From positions 150,209,970 to 150,273,969 of the forward strand of contig NC_061114.1 in NCBI RefSeq assembly GCF_002878395.1: a DNA stretch of 64,000 nt. Reading direction: 5' to 3'. Source of the stretch: Capsicum annuum (Eukaryota; Streptophyta; Magnoliopsida; Solanales; Solanaceae). This document shows positions 10,381 through 21,430 of the stretch, in pieces. A model generated the notes under the pieces. The model was given only the letters and a program-made list of their open reading frames with translations, was not told where the DNA came from and did no database searches. Position 1 is the stretch's first letter. Each line of letters opens with the position of its first letter. The translations under genes were made by a program, and so were the position numbers.

Positions 10381-11949
10381 ATTTTGTTGTTTGTATTTGT
10401 ATTATATAATTGATATTAGATCTCTACACCTATGGTGACATAGGTATATTTCTATCTCTCTTGTTTTAGTTTGATTCATTAGGGATAATGCATGATTTTA
10501 AGTTGAGGGTGAGACTTCTTGTGGGTGTTGATGTCCTCTTGGGGTTTTTGTTGCCATGCCTCTTTTCTTCGGAGTCTTGTTCCTAGTAGAGCTGGTATGT
10601 TTAGGCATACTGTGTTTTGTTTTGTGATGTGTTGTTGTTAATTGGGAGAAAATTAAGTATCTGGGGTAGTTAACATATTTTTTTTGTTGATTTTAGGGAA
10701 TGATAAATACCTCTCCAATTGCCTATTTTATAACTGTGTGATGTGCATTTATATGCGACTACTGTGAATCTCTTTATGGAATTGGTATTAGGGACATAAT
10801 AATCATTGCTAATAATTTCATGAACCAGATAGATAGTAGCTTATGATGTACCTTTGTGCCATGAGTTTGTGAGATACTACCCAGTTCTCGTTGTGTGCTA
10901 AATCCAGAACTTGTCTAGGAAGTCTTGCCTTGGTTATAGGAGAGTGGTTAGGAAATAATCAAAGGCCATTTTTGATATAGTCCACTTTTAGCCTAAATGA
11001 CCTTCCATGTTTGAATAATATCCCTTGATCATAATTTTGAGCCTGAATGCCCATATTTTTTTTATGATTATACCTATTACCTTCCCACTTGGATCATAAT
11101 AAACTTGTTTTGGCCGTGGTCTAACTTGGGTATTATGCACTTTGACTTAGGTAAACCGCCTAAGTTGAGGGTGGATATTATAGTGGTGCGTGATGTAACA
11201 TTTGTATGAAAAAGGGTAAAATAAAAAAAATGCAAGGCTGGGTGCGGTAGAAAAAGAATAAGAAAAGAAAAATTATGAAAAAGAGAAAATAAAAGAAAGG
11301 ACCATATCCAGCCTGAATTTGCTTTAATAAAGAAAAGGAGAAATAAGTTAAAGGTTGATAACTGAGACCCCAAAAATAGTGTAGTGCCAAGGAGGCTTAG
11401 TCACTTTGAATATCCTTGCGTATGATACCATCCCCAAGACAACATTAGAAGCTGAAGAAAAGTCCTATAGTGATCCTAGCTTAACTGGCTGAAAGCCTAG
11501 GTGATTAAAATAAGGGCAAGCTTATGGTATTTGGCATACATTAATTGGAACTTTTTTCTGAGAGTGATCATCTCTTAACTGTTCCTACATTTACGTGCTT
11601 GATTTCAGATATGATTTAAGAGGGATTTCTTTGTTGTAAGGACACATCGGTTGCATTGCACGTTACTTACTTGTTTGCGTAGTATAACTTGTACATATTC
11701 ATGGTTATTGTTGCTAATTTGATGCCATATCTTGATTTCTTTCTGTCACATTGTTGATCTTCATTGATAAACACAACTGGGTTTAGAGTGTTTAAATATG
11801 GAGAGGGTAATGTCTGTTGAGCTAAAATTGATAATCAACTATCATAGGTATCTTATGTTTCTCTTAGTTAAGCATTGTAGTATGGTGTAATGTATTTAAT
11901 TGAGTACAAGCAATTATTTTACGTTGAGGGTGTTGACGGTGCCAAAATT
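10381..11949 (+). other. Element A non-coding internal region
   Basis: No RT, RNase H or integrase motif is visible in any frame. The purine-rich word aagttgaggg recurs at 10501 and 11164, and as cgttgaggg at 11922, the last of these close to the right LTR where a polypurine tract is expected. The 14 bases immediately before the LTR (acggtgccaaaatt, 11936-11949) are the inverse of the primer-site side of the left LTR. Confidence 0.65.
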
Positions 11950-13420
11950 TGATATACCTAAATTATATCTCTCTTACGAGAGAGTAAGCGGTCGTTGTCA
12001 AATCTATAACCCAACTAGGTTGGGGTCGAATCCCATATGGAATAAGGTGTCACTCAAGCCTATTTGTGATTAAAATTACTAATAGATAATGGTTTCCTTT
12101 AATTGGGGGTTTTATCAATCAAATGATAATTAAAGTTTTAATTTTCTTCAGAACTAAAAGATAAAATTTTAATAGTTCAAATCACTGATAGAGAGAAACT
12201 AGGGTGGTGATTACTAGGATTATTAACCCCTCATTGAATAATAGTTGTAGTACTGGATTCTCGTGACTTGTGGAAAATACCAAATTATCAGTATCGACAG
12301 TCTATCTAAGTGTTTCTCAACCTACCTAGATGTTGTGCTCCCTAATTCTCTCAAACTTAGGAAAACCTTCTATTCTCATTGATTTTATCTTGAGTTATTT
12401 AATCTTATTACAACAGTAATCATTAGAAGGAAAATTAACCTTCCCAAATCCTCGTTGATAATTCACTACCTTTAGTTTATTTCTCAGTTCGAGCAAGCAA
12501 ACATACGGCTACCAATAAAAAAGAATCATTACAAATGAATTATCAAGATGTTCGCACAGTCACTCAAACCCTAACCAACTATTAAATCCATTAAGGAATA
12601 ATCATAGATCCCACAACCCTATTTATGGGTTTAAGTTCCACTTGAGAAAGAAAGAGATAGCAACAATTGTATTCTTTATTTAGAGAAATTAAACTACATA
12701 AGATGAATTCTGAAGTTGATTCTCTTTCAAGTTCAAGAAAAAGTTCCCAAAACCCAATCACAGAGTTGAAAATTGATTCTCAGTTAAGAGGCCCAAAAAG
12801 AGGTGACTTTGCCTTTTGAATAAGTTCCAGATGCTGAATGAAACCCTAAAAGCTGCTATTTATATCTGTAACTTAAAGGAAATTCAAAAGTAAACATTCA
12901 AATTTTTACTATTTTAGCTGATGACATTTGTGACAACTTATCACAAATCTGACGACATGTGTGACGACTTATCAGAAAATGTGGTCAACTCCTCTTGAAA
13001 TTCTATGTTTGCTGCCTTCGGTTGACGACAAGTCCTGATGGCTTATCAGGAAGTTTATGAATTATCAGAAAATATGATCAACTCCTCTTCAAATTCCATA
13101 TTTGCTGCCTTCGGCTGACATTAAGTCCTGATGGCTTATCAGAAAGTTGATGACTTATAGAAAAATATTGTCAGAAATGCTTCACCTTTATTGTTTTCTG
13201 CTTATCGGACTAATTCGTCAGATAAAATCTTCAGAACTTCATTTCTTGCATCTTTCACCAAAAATCATCCTTCTCAACATAGCTTTCCTATATGTTCATG
13301 CATCTTGACTTTCCTACAAAATCGCATGAAATACCATAAAAAACAAAGATAGTTACCTAAGAACTTACAATTATTCAAAGTTAAAAGTCTTAAATGTAAT
13401 AACAGAAGGCCAGCACATCA
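11950..13420 (+). repeat. Element A right LTR (1471 bp)
   Basis: It starts TGATATACC, homologous to the left LTR start, and ends cagcacatca directly before the duplicated ATTAG. Near its left end is ggttggggtcgaatccc (about 12017-12034), the inverse of ggatcgaccccaacc in the LTR end of element B (15289-15304). It holds a two-copy 93-bp repeat at 12962-13147. Its right end does not match the right arm of the collapsed left LTR. Confidence 0.7.
12962..13147. repeat. Tandem repeat, two copies of about 93 bp, inside element A right LTR
   Basis: The words atcagaaaatgtggtcaact (12971) and atcagaaaatatgatcaact (13064) start two units that share ctcctctt, tttgctgccttcgg and aagtcctgatggcttatcag. The period is 93 bp. 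Smaller words (gacgact, cttatcag) are also reiterated around the block at 12915-13220. Confidence 0.85.
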
Positions 13421-13425
13421 ATTAG
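13421..13425. other. Target-site duplication of element A, right copy (ATTAG)
   Basis: It is identical to 7518-7522 and directly follows the CA that ends the right LTR. After it, the element B coding text resumes. Confidence 0.85.
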
Positions 13426-13745
13426 CTAAAGGTTGAAGGGTATCCAGTCTCTAGATTTAGTAGGTGTATAGGATGAGATAGCTGGGTTCAAGAAGGCGGT
13501 TGAGGATTTGTAGGATAGACCAATCCTATCAATGCCCATTTTAGTGTAGATCTATGAAGAAGAGGAGATCTAAGATATTGGTGTTGGAAATTCGACCCCC
13601 GTAGCTAATATTAATGCTGATAAGAGAGAAAGGAAGAGAAAAAAAAGAAAGAGGATCGAGAAGGACAAGGTGGAGGCCAAGAAAGCAGCTAGTATTCAGA
13701 GTGAGTTGGACCAGTAGGCTAGGGTCTGTGTTATTTTGTGATAGT
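13426..13745 (+). pseudogene. Element B protein, C-terminal part
   Basis: After the element A insertion, the frame encodes a charged segment with D-E-I-A-G-F-K-K-A-V-E-D-L and then a strongly basic run, K-R-E-R-K-R-K-K-R-K-R-I-E-K-D-K-V-E-A-K-K-A-A (about 13619-13690). A basic coiled-coil tail of this kind is typical of the putative plant transposon proteins I recall. Stops are present. A purine-rich aagttgaggg and the LTR follow. Confidence 0.5.
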
Positions 13746-13793
13746 TTTTAGTATTTATTTTTCCCAAGGACATGCAAACTTCTAAGTTGAGGG

Positions 13794-15370
13794 TGTTGTT
13801 GTTTAGTGGAAACACGACACTATCGATGCTTAAAACCATGAAATTATGCTAGAACTTAGGTCATTTGAGTAGATACGATGTACTTTTGTGGTTATTACAG
13901 GTAAAATAGGTCAATATAAGTGTTGGACTTAAACTTGAAGAAAAATACCTAAAAATACCAAGTTGTAGAAGGTATGAGTCTCCTCACGAGTCATAAAAAC
14001 CTCATACAACTCAGAGGCTGACTTATAAGTACAACAAAAACCAAGGAAAAGAATAAAAATCAAGTGTAGAGGAGATACGACTGAGAGTACGAGCCATAAG
14101 ATGAGGGTAAGAGCCGTATCATAAATTCGTACACATAGTAGAAACCAAGGAAGAAAATTAGAGTTGAAGTGTCTGAATAATAAAAGTCAAAAGTCTGAGT
14201 ACACCTTGTATGGATAAGCCGTAAATAGACTAGTGTCCAAAGAGTGAAAAAAAAAGTCCCAATGGATACGAGTGAAGGCCACGAGTTGTATGATCAAGGT
14301 ACAAATGGTGGCAGGAACCGTAAGAAGAATAGAAAGTTGAAGCCTGGAAGATCAGACACTAGAGGGATACGAGATAAAAAGTAAGACTCTTAAGAAGATG
14401 GTACGAGTGGATGAGTGAGTCATACCTTGTGCCGATATAACTTTTCTTTTCTATTTTTATTAGGATTTCTTGGTACTTTTTAAATACTATAAATACCCTA
14501 GGGTTTATATTTTATTAGGTTACTAAATTTGATGTACTTTTACATACTTTACAATTATGCTTGAGATTTTGGGTTCTTATTCAATTAAAGACTTGGGATT
14601 TTATTCATCTTATTCTTTTGCAATTAATTACACGTATTCTACATTAATAATCATAGTTTATTGCATGAACATAAGCGGTTAATCTCCCTGAATAAGGTTG
14701 TGGGAACCCTGGCAGATTATCTATGTAAAGGAAGTGGGAGATTCATCTATTCTAGAGTTTATGCATGTATCTTAATCTTCTTCACAATAATTGACCTCTG
14801 AGCTACTGCAGAAGCTTGGGGATAGCCTGTATTTGTAAACATTCTCATAAAGGAGTTTGTGATTGGGAAAAGAGAATTAAGATAGTAATTTAAGATTCTT
14901 CTCTATCATACAAATCAATCATCTCATCTAATCACTTGAGACTCAAAAGGTGAAAGTGGACTGAAGTCATAGACAAGGAGCTATAAGGTGACGCCCTAAA
15001 ACTCACATGGTAAAGGTGAGATTTACCAACACATTTACAAGATGGTTGGTAATACATATCTTGTCGACTTTACATGTAGAGAAGTAGAATAGGTGGATTG
15101 AACACAAGAAATTTATAGAGTTGAGAAGCTAGGAGTAATACAAGCCTAGTGTTCATCTCATATTTTTTACAACTCAAAGCATTCAAGATTCGGTTACTAG
15201 TTACTAATAATTCCAAATTCCTCCTATTTACTTTCTGCACTGATCATGAATTATATCAAGTTAATCAACTATTCAACGTTTTCCCTGTGGGATCGACCCC
15301 AACCAAGTTGGGTAAGTATATTTGGCATCGACTGTAGCATACTTCTTTTGGAGGTTAGTTACATCACTCA
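13794..15370 (+). repeat. Element B right LTR (about 1.58 kb)
   Basis: It begins TGTTGTTGTTTAG straight after the purine stretch taagttgaggg. Its last 90 bases contain ccctgtgggatcgacccc (15284-15301), tatttggcatcgac, and a final ttacatcactca. These are landmarks of LTR ends in Athila/Tat-like elements of Solanaceae as I know them. Words such as acgag, cgagccat and agtcat are reiterated at 13975-14420. The exact last base is uncertain (15366 or 15370). Confidence 0.6.
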
Positions 15371-15835
15371 TGCATTATATCATCATAATTATAATTATCA
15401 TCATCATTCTCAATATTTTTATTGTATTTACTTTATTATTCTTGTGATGTTATTGTATTTCTATCTTGACTTGTTATATATCCATTTGTTATATCTTTCT
15501 TTACTTATACTTGATGTTCTTATATATGTTGTCCTTTTATGCTTTACTTGTATGTGGTATAATGTATACTTTTAGTCCTTTCTAGTGTTGTTGCAATGTA
15601 TGTCAGTATTACAGAAATGTTAGTATAAAACAGTGTGGGCTACCATTGTGGGACATTTTCAGATTGTAGGTGACATGCCCTTAGTATGTATTTTGTGTGC
15701 TTTATTATTTACTTTTCTCAATTGGCCTATGATACCTATTGAGTACAAGTGGATCATACTTACTCTTATCATGCCTTTTGTTGTAGATCCTAATTTGAGT
15801 ATGCCCTATATTGGTTAATTTGGGTGATATTTGGA
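15371..15835. other. Unassigned DNA between element B and E1
   Basis: It is T-rich, with att/atc repeats at 15380-15415 and no recognisable coding or structural signal. No primer site follows the element B LTR, which supports reading that LTR as a right-hand one and this stretch as flanking DNA. Confidence 0.5.
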
Positions 15836-17950
15836 TGAAACACACTGGATTTTAGCCCTTAAAAATTTCTTGAGCCTTGAGCTCACTGCCTTGGTTATGA
15901 CTTGACCCCTGAGTTGTAGGGTGTCTCGACGACTCATTAGAATGATTCATACCCAAACAAGTAAGTTTATGGCTTGGTTCTACTCTGAGTACGAATGGCT
16001 CACTATGAGCCATGAGAATATGTTATGAGTCATAGGTCCAAATCGTAAGATGTCCAGTTTTCAATTCATTTCGGTTTTGTGTTGCTCATGGCTAGAACTT
16101 ATGAGTAGTAAGATCTCATTACAAGTTGGCTGGTGGAGTCTTAAGTATGGGTACGAGCAAAGGGGTTGACTCTGGACCAAAGGCAACTTTTTCCATCTTT
16201 TATGTTGAGGGCATTCTGGATATTTCCCCTCTTCTCCAACTTATAACCCACATCTTATAACTTCTTTAGGGCATCATTAGCTATCAAAAATACGTCAAAT
16301 AACCTCTTAGAACACTTTTGAATCCTCAAGGTCAAGAACACTTAGGGTTTTCCAGAGGTTGATCAATTAGGGCTCTCAAGGGTGATTTCTCTCTGTTCTT
16401 CTTGGTGATTAAGGCATGGTACTCTTTTCTCATTGTTAATTTTGAAAAGAATGTTATATAAAGTATGGTTCATAAGATTATTGTTTTGGTTTTGAATACA
16501 AAAGTTGGGGGTATTGAATATTATGAATTGAACAATATTTCTCATGGTTTATATCTATGATTATCATGCTTTTCATATAGTCTTGAACTTATGGGTGCAT
16601 GGGCATGGTAAATAAAATAGGAAATTGTGATTTTCCCAAACTTGTGACTTTTGAAGTGGTTATGACCTTAAACCCATAAGGCAAAATTGGTTGGGTAATA
16701 CGAATTATGGGAATTAGTAAAATTGAACTAATCGTGAACTATTACATGATATAAAGAAGTATTTGAAAGACAATGGAATTAATAAGGGAGTTGTTCTCCC
16801 TAAGTTAATGGGAATTGTTTTAGCATGTTATCATTACCTTGCAAGTATAATTGGTATGACGATACCAACAATGTATGCCTAAAACTAAACTATGGTTAAT
16901 TGAATGAGAATGTGTGATACTTGTTTTAATTAGGCTATAATAAGGGTTGTGTAGATAGTCGTGAAAATGGAGGTCTGAGTGATCGATACTGGAAATTGCA
17001 TTTACTGACACGAGGTTAAAGTGACCAGGGAGTTTCAAGCTCCCTTATTATTATTTCATGATTAAGGAGGTTTGAATCCCCTATAAATCATTATATGATT
17101 GGGTGCTTAAGTCACCTTGGCATAGTTTGGAGGGTTTGAGTCCCCCATGTGCATATATATGAGATTTTTTCTCCAGTTTGTAGATCTACACACACTGGGC
17201 CTAACAGAGGTATGAGAGATAGGGCCCATATAGCCAATGGATACTATTACATGATGGTTAAGCTACAAAATCTAGGCTAACATTTTGAAAATCATGTTAA
17301 AACTTATTCCCTATCTCGACATGTGTTAAATATATTAATATGTATGCATTTGACTATGTGTGTTGGCTTTTGAATATTTTTAAACTATTGATCATATCAT
17401 TCATTATCTTTATCCTCGAGTTACATGCTAGCATTCTCCTTGCTAACCATCTTCGAATACTATATCCTCACACAATACAGAGTAATTAGTCATACTTCTC
17501 CTCTTGTTCAGTTACTAGGTAATCTGGGGACAGCTTTTGAGATAGAATGAAGTGGTGAGCTTTCATACTTTAAGGATTCCATTTGATTCTATGGAATTCT
17601 TTATGACTTTACTATCTATTTGGTCTTGGTTTTGGCTATGGTCGGAGTCATATCCCAACTAGATATTCTTTAGTTTTGATTAGAGGCTTTGTCAAACTAC
17701 TGTAGGCATGAGCGATGTTGGTATAGGTATTATTGGTATTGGTATTAGCCTTGATATTGGTATTGTTTAGTTTTGGTTATGGACTTATTTTAATGTCTTT
17801 TAATTGATATTCTCTTATCTTGTTATATGTTTGAAATTCAGCCAACCTTGGGGTGTGGTGTGTTTGGTTTGGTTAGGTGCAGGGGTGATCTCCAATCTAC
17901 ACAGGACTTGAGATACCCACCATGGATAGGCCCTGGTTCGGGTCCTGACA
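15836..17950 (+). repeat. E1 5' LTR (2115 bp)
   Basis: It starts TGAAACACAC and ends GGTCCTGACA. It aligns along its length with the E2 LTRs (43271-45341, 50439-52632): gactttgaagtggttatgac in the middle, ctgcggttgcc-like text, and tgagatacccaccatgg near the end. Words built on gag-tc-gta and its relatives are reiterated at about 15910-16160. Confidence 0.85.
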
Positions 17951-17954
17951 AAGG

Positions 17955-17968
17955 TGGTATCAAAGCCT
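17955..17968 (+). other. E1 primer binding site, tRNA-Met type
   Basis: TGGTATCAAAGCCT, 4 bases after the LTR, matches the common plant site TGGTATCAGAGCC with one difference. Confidence 0.85.
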
Positions 17969-18158
17969 AGGTTTGGTTTCATTGGGTGTCCAACAAAGTC
18001 ATACCAAGTAGAGTCTCTTTTACCGGTGAATAGCACGCCACAATTATAAGGGAGAAGCTACAAGACATTTAGGAATGTTTTATTTTTTTTTGTTCTATTT
18101 CAAGCCATAGAGTCTAAGGTCTTGAGTATCTATATCCTATTTGTTTGCTTCTTAGATT

Positions 18159-18759
18159 ATGCCTCCCAGACGATCCGAAGCTGAGAGAAACTCCATTGTC
18201 CCACTTGAGGATAATGCTTATGGAACACTCCCTGCTTGTGGGGTACGAACCCAATCTAGGATTCAGTTCCTGATTGCCTTATTGGAGTTCCATCAGTCCC
18301 GTCTAGTCCTTCTCGAGCTCCTCGAGCTGATGTGTTGAATACATAATTTTTTCAGTCCATTCATATGTTAGATCAGTTGGTATCTTCTCAGTCTGAGCAT
18401 GTAGCTTTTGTTACTCCATCTTTTGAGGCCACAAGGGTGTGATAGTTTATGAGGTTGAACCCTTTTTTTTTCATTGGTGTTAAGGTTGAGGAAGACCCTT
18501 AAGATTTTATTAATGAGATGAAGAAGATCTTTTGCATTATTCATGCTACTATTATGGAGGATGTCGAATTTGTTGCCTATCAACTAAAGGATATAACATA
18601 CCAATGGTGTGAGAAATAGAAATAGTGTAAGGGAGATGATGCCGAATATGCACTGTGGGATGATTTCTCTAGTTCTTTTTTATACTGCTTATTTTTGCAA
18701 GAGTTGAAGGAGGCGAAAGAGGAAGAGTTTATTAATCTAAAGCAAGTAAAGATGACGAT
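18159..18759 (+). pseudogene. E1 gag, first part
   Basis: The ATG at 18159 opens M-P-P-R-R-S-E, the start typical of Del/Tekay gag and shared with E2 (45554). Gag-domain similarity follows (text for F-I-G-V-K-V-E-E-D-P, F-I-N-E-M-K-K-I near 18470-18530), with stops and frame changes. The gene is interrupted at 18759 by the TRIM and continues at 19382. Confidence 0.8.
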
Positions 18760-18982
18760 TGTAATACCCTAACTTAGGGGATAAAGAGTCCCAAATCAGC
18801 AAAACATAGAAGGGATACTGGGTTTATAAGTAGGCAAGTCTTACTCCCTAGTGATGCATTTTAAATCTATGAGGGCCTTGTCCCAAAGCAGACAATTAGT
18901 AGGTTGGGGAGCTATAAGGGTCTCTCGGGCCTTGATGGTTTGGTATGCCCATCGCGGCCAAGGCCCAACTTGGGTCGTGATA
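18760..18982 (+). repeat. TRIM 5' LTR
   Basis: It starts TGTAATACCCTAACTTAGGG and ends cttgggtcgtgata. It pairs with 19153-19381, sharing ttataagtaggcaag and ggttggggag. Confidence 0.9.
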
Positions 18983-19152
18983 AGAATTGTATCAGAGCCG
19001 CTCCTGTATGAGCCCTGATAATATGGGTTAAAGTTCAAACTAAGTGTAGGCAAATCCTGGTTAGGTGGGGCATACCTTAGTCCAGAGTCTTGGAAAATCC
19101 CATTCGGTGGGGCAAACCTCAGCGAGGATGCTGAGTCCATAAAGGGGCTGTA

Positions 19153-19381
19153 TGTAACACCCCAACTTAGGGTATTAGGAGCCCCACATTGATAAAACAT
19201 AGGATTGATGTTGGATTTATAAGTAGGCAAGCCTTACTCTCTAGTGACTCATTATAAAGCCGTTAGGGCCTGGGCCTAGAGTAAATAATATCGCTAGTGG
19301 GTTGGGGAGTTACAGGGGTCTCCTGGGCCTTGATAGTTTGGGATTCCTGTTATGGCTAGGGCCCCGTCTCGGGTTGTGACA
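19153..19381 (+). repeat. TRIM 3' LTR
   Basis: It starts TGTAACACCCCAACTTAGGG and ends tcgggttgtgaca. It follows the polypurine tract at 19141-19152. Confidence 0.9.
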
Positions 19382-20040
19382 ATGATCAAGGATTATTCCT
19401 TGAAACTCCATCAGTTATCCCGATATGCTTCTGAGTTAGTGCCTAGCATGAGGGATAGAATGAGAAAATTTTCTTATGGATTGTCTCATGATTTGATTCT
19501 AGAGATTAAGGATACCTTGTTGAACAAGGATATGGAAATATATAGATTGGTTGTATATATACAGAAAGTTGATAAAGAGAAAAAGAAGCAGGCTAAAATT
19601 GGGAAGAGGCAGAACAAGAAGCTTAAATTTTTTTATCAGGGTAGAGTTCAACAGCAGAGTGGTAGATATAGTGGAAAATGGTCTAAGAAGGAGTAGGGGA
19701 GTCCTGGTTCCTACTCTACGGTCAACACTCCTTATCCAAAATCATCGAATGATTTCGTTCTTAGCATAATAGTGGATTTAGGGCATAGGGCACCTAATTT
19801 AAGGCTGGTGGGACTTAGTCCGCTCGATCATATCCTCCTTGTAGATTCTGTTTGCAGTTACATCATGGATTTTGTAAAGAAGAGAGGAATAATTTTTTCA
19901 AATATGGTTATATTGGTCACTTATAGAGGGATTGTCCTTCTAAGGTTGCTTCAGGGGCAAATAAGATTCCCGTTGACACTTCATCAGCTCCTGCACCAAA
20001 GGGTGCTACTTATGCTTCTTGTACCAGTACTAGTCAAAAT
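19382..20040 (+). pseudogene. E1 gag, second part with zinc knuckle
   Basis: After the TRIM the frame reads L-K-L-H-Q-L-S-R-Y-A-S-E-L-V-P then M-R-K-F-S-Y-G-L (19400-19490), a hallmark of Del/Tekay gag. A basic stretch (K-K-K-Q-A-K) follows near 19590. The knuckle region at about 19890-19937 reads F-K-Y-G-Y-I-G-H-L-stop-R-D-C, so two Cys of the usual CCHC are lost or shifted and a stop cuts it. Confidence 0.8.
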
Positions 20041-20560
20041 TGCTTGTATGCTCTTGCTACCCACAAGGAGTCTGAGGCATCTCCTGATATTGTCACTAGT
20101 ATGTTATGTCTCTTTTCTCGTGACGTGTATTGCTTGCTTGATCCGGGGTCTACTCTTTCTTATGTGACCCCATATGTGGCTATGCATTTTGGTTTTGGTC
20201 CCGAGTGTATCCCTTACCCCTTTTCTATTTCTACCCTCATGGGTGATACAGTGGTTGCTAGAAAAGTCTATAGGGATTGTGTGGTATCTATTGGTGGTAG
20301 AGAAACTCTTGTAGATCTAATAAAATTGGACATGGTTGATTTTAATGTCATACTGGAGATAGATTGGTTGCATTTGTACTATACCTCCTTAGATTTTCAA
20401 ATTCATAAGGTCATATTTAAATTCCCTAATGAGCCAGTCATTGAGTGGGAAGGGGGTTCTTTCATTCCTATGAAAAGGTTCATATCACATCTTAGAGCAC
20501 GTAAGCTAATTTCCAAGGGATATCCTTATCATTTGATCTGAGTTAAGATTCGAACTCAGA
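20041..20560 (+). pseudogene. E1 aspartic protease
   Basis: This is the longest open frame of the window (165 codons, 20044-20541). The active-site text is L-L-D-P-G-S-T-L-S-Y-V-T-P (about 20134-20172), which keeps the catalytic Asp; DPGS replaces the classic DSG/DTG and is usual for this clade. F-S-I-S-T-L-M-G-D and a later I-D-W-L match the family core. Normal role: cuts the Gag-Pol polyprotein. Confidence 0.85.
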
Positions 20561-21430
20561 GGGTACTTCATTGACATTCATTTCTATAGTTGATGAATTT
20601 GTTGAGGTTTTTCCTAATGATCTTCTTGGTATCCCTTCTGATAGAGATATTGATTTTGGGATTGACCTTTCTCCGGACACTCATCCTATCTTTATCCCTC
20701 CTAATAGAATTGTTCTGGCTGAGTTAAAGGAGCTTAAGTAGCATTTGAACGACCTCTTTGACAAGGTTTTTATCCATCTTAGTATGTCTCCATGGGGTTC
20801 TCCTATTTTTTTCGTGCGTGAAAGGATAGTTTTCTTATAATATACATCGATTACCATCAGTTAAATAAAGTTATAGTAAAGAATAACTATCCTCTTCCTC
20901 AAATTAATGACTTTTATGACCAACTTTAGGGTGCTAGGTGTTTCTCTAAGATTGATCTAAGGTTCGGTTACTATCAACTAAAGATTAGGAAAGTTGATAT
21001 CCCTAAGACTACCTTTCGAACCTAGTATGCTCATTATGAGTTCATAGTCATGTCTTTTTGTTTGACTAATGCCCTGACAACATTCATAGACTTGATGAAT
21101 AGGGTCTTTCATTAAATTCTTGATTTATTCATTACAGTGTTTATAGATGATATTTTGGTGTATAGTGAGGTAGATCATCCGGATAACCTCCATATCGTAT
21201 TGCAAACTTTTAAACACCAGTATTTGTATTCTAAGTTTTCAAAATGCGAGTTCTGGCTGAAAGCTATTACTTTTTTGGGTTATGTCACTTCTAGTGAAGG
21301 TATCATGGTTGATCTACCAAAAGTTGCAGTGGTTAAGAAGTGACCTAGGCCCACGACTCCAACTGATATTCGGAGCTTCTTGGGTTGAGCCATTTAGTAT
21401 AGGAGATTTGCGGAGATTTTCTCAACTATA
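20561..21430 (+). pseudogene. E1 reverse transcriptase, broken
   Basis: Similarity starts with V-F-P-N-D-L and I-D-F-G-I-D-L-S-P-D-T near 20600-20690. It goes through A-E-L-K-E-L-K, S-M-S-P-W-G-S-P and the palm box F-I-D-D-I-L-V-Y-S at 21140-21166, where both catalytic Asp are intact. Then come H-L-Y-S-K-F-S-K-C-E-F-W-like text and L-G-Y-V. Stops (for example 20740, 21343) and frameshifts kill it. Confidence 0.85.

Larger units (their letters stand above)
7523..13420 (+). mobile_element. Element A: non-autonomous gag-protease LTR retrotransposon (Athila/Tat-like, TR-GAG style)
   Basis: This 5.9-kb element is bounded by the duplication ATTAG. In order: collapsed 135-bp left LTR, tRNA-Asp type primer site, leader, gag, aspartic protease, a conserved non-coding motif at 10332, 1.5 kb of non-coding DNA, and a 1471-bp right LTR. 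No RT, RNase H or integrase is visible between the protease and the LTR. Elements with gag but no pol depend on enzymes of a partner. The unequal LTRs are abnormal; see the findings. Confidence 0.8.
6491..15370 (+). mobile_element. Element B: 5'-truncated LTR element with plant-transposon-protein-like gene, split by element A
   Basis: The unit consists of a degraded coding region (6526-7522), its continuation after the inserted element A (13426-13745), a purine-rich stretch ending aagttgaggg (13784-13793), and an LTR-like stretch to 15370. No 5' LTR or primer site is visible at the left edge, where it abuts the LINE. No RT or integrase is present. It is read as a non-autonomous Tat/Athila-like element. 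The left boundary is approximate. Confidence 0.55.
18760..19381 (+). mobile_element. TRIM: 622-bp LTR mini-element inside E1 gag
   Basis: Two direct repeats of 223 and 229 bp flank 170 bp. The internal part starts with a tRNA-Met type primer site (ttgtatcagagcc, about 18988-19000) and ends with a polypurine tract (aaaggggctgta, 19141-19152). The LTRs start TGTAA and end TGATA or TGACA. The flanks ACGAT (18755-18759) and ATGAT (19382-19386) form a 5-bp duplication with one mismatch. No coding capacity. The gag frame resumes directly after it. Confidence 0.9.

Noticed and set aside
11077..11390. Phe/Leu-rich - strand open frames in element A
   Set aside because: They derive from an A-rich purine run on the + strand in the non-coding internal region.
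11931..15339. One 3.4-kb LTR spanning from tgttgacgg to the element B LTR end
   Set aside because: The perfect ATTAG duplication at 13421 and the resumed element B coding text show that two different LTRs are involved.
15246..15575. Open frame of 109 codons rich in Tyr and Leu
   Set aside because: It crosses the end of the element B LTR and T-rich flanking DNA, and has no domain.
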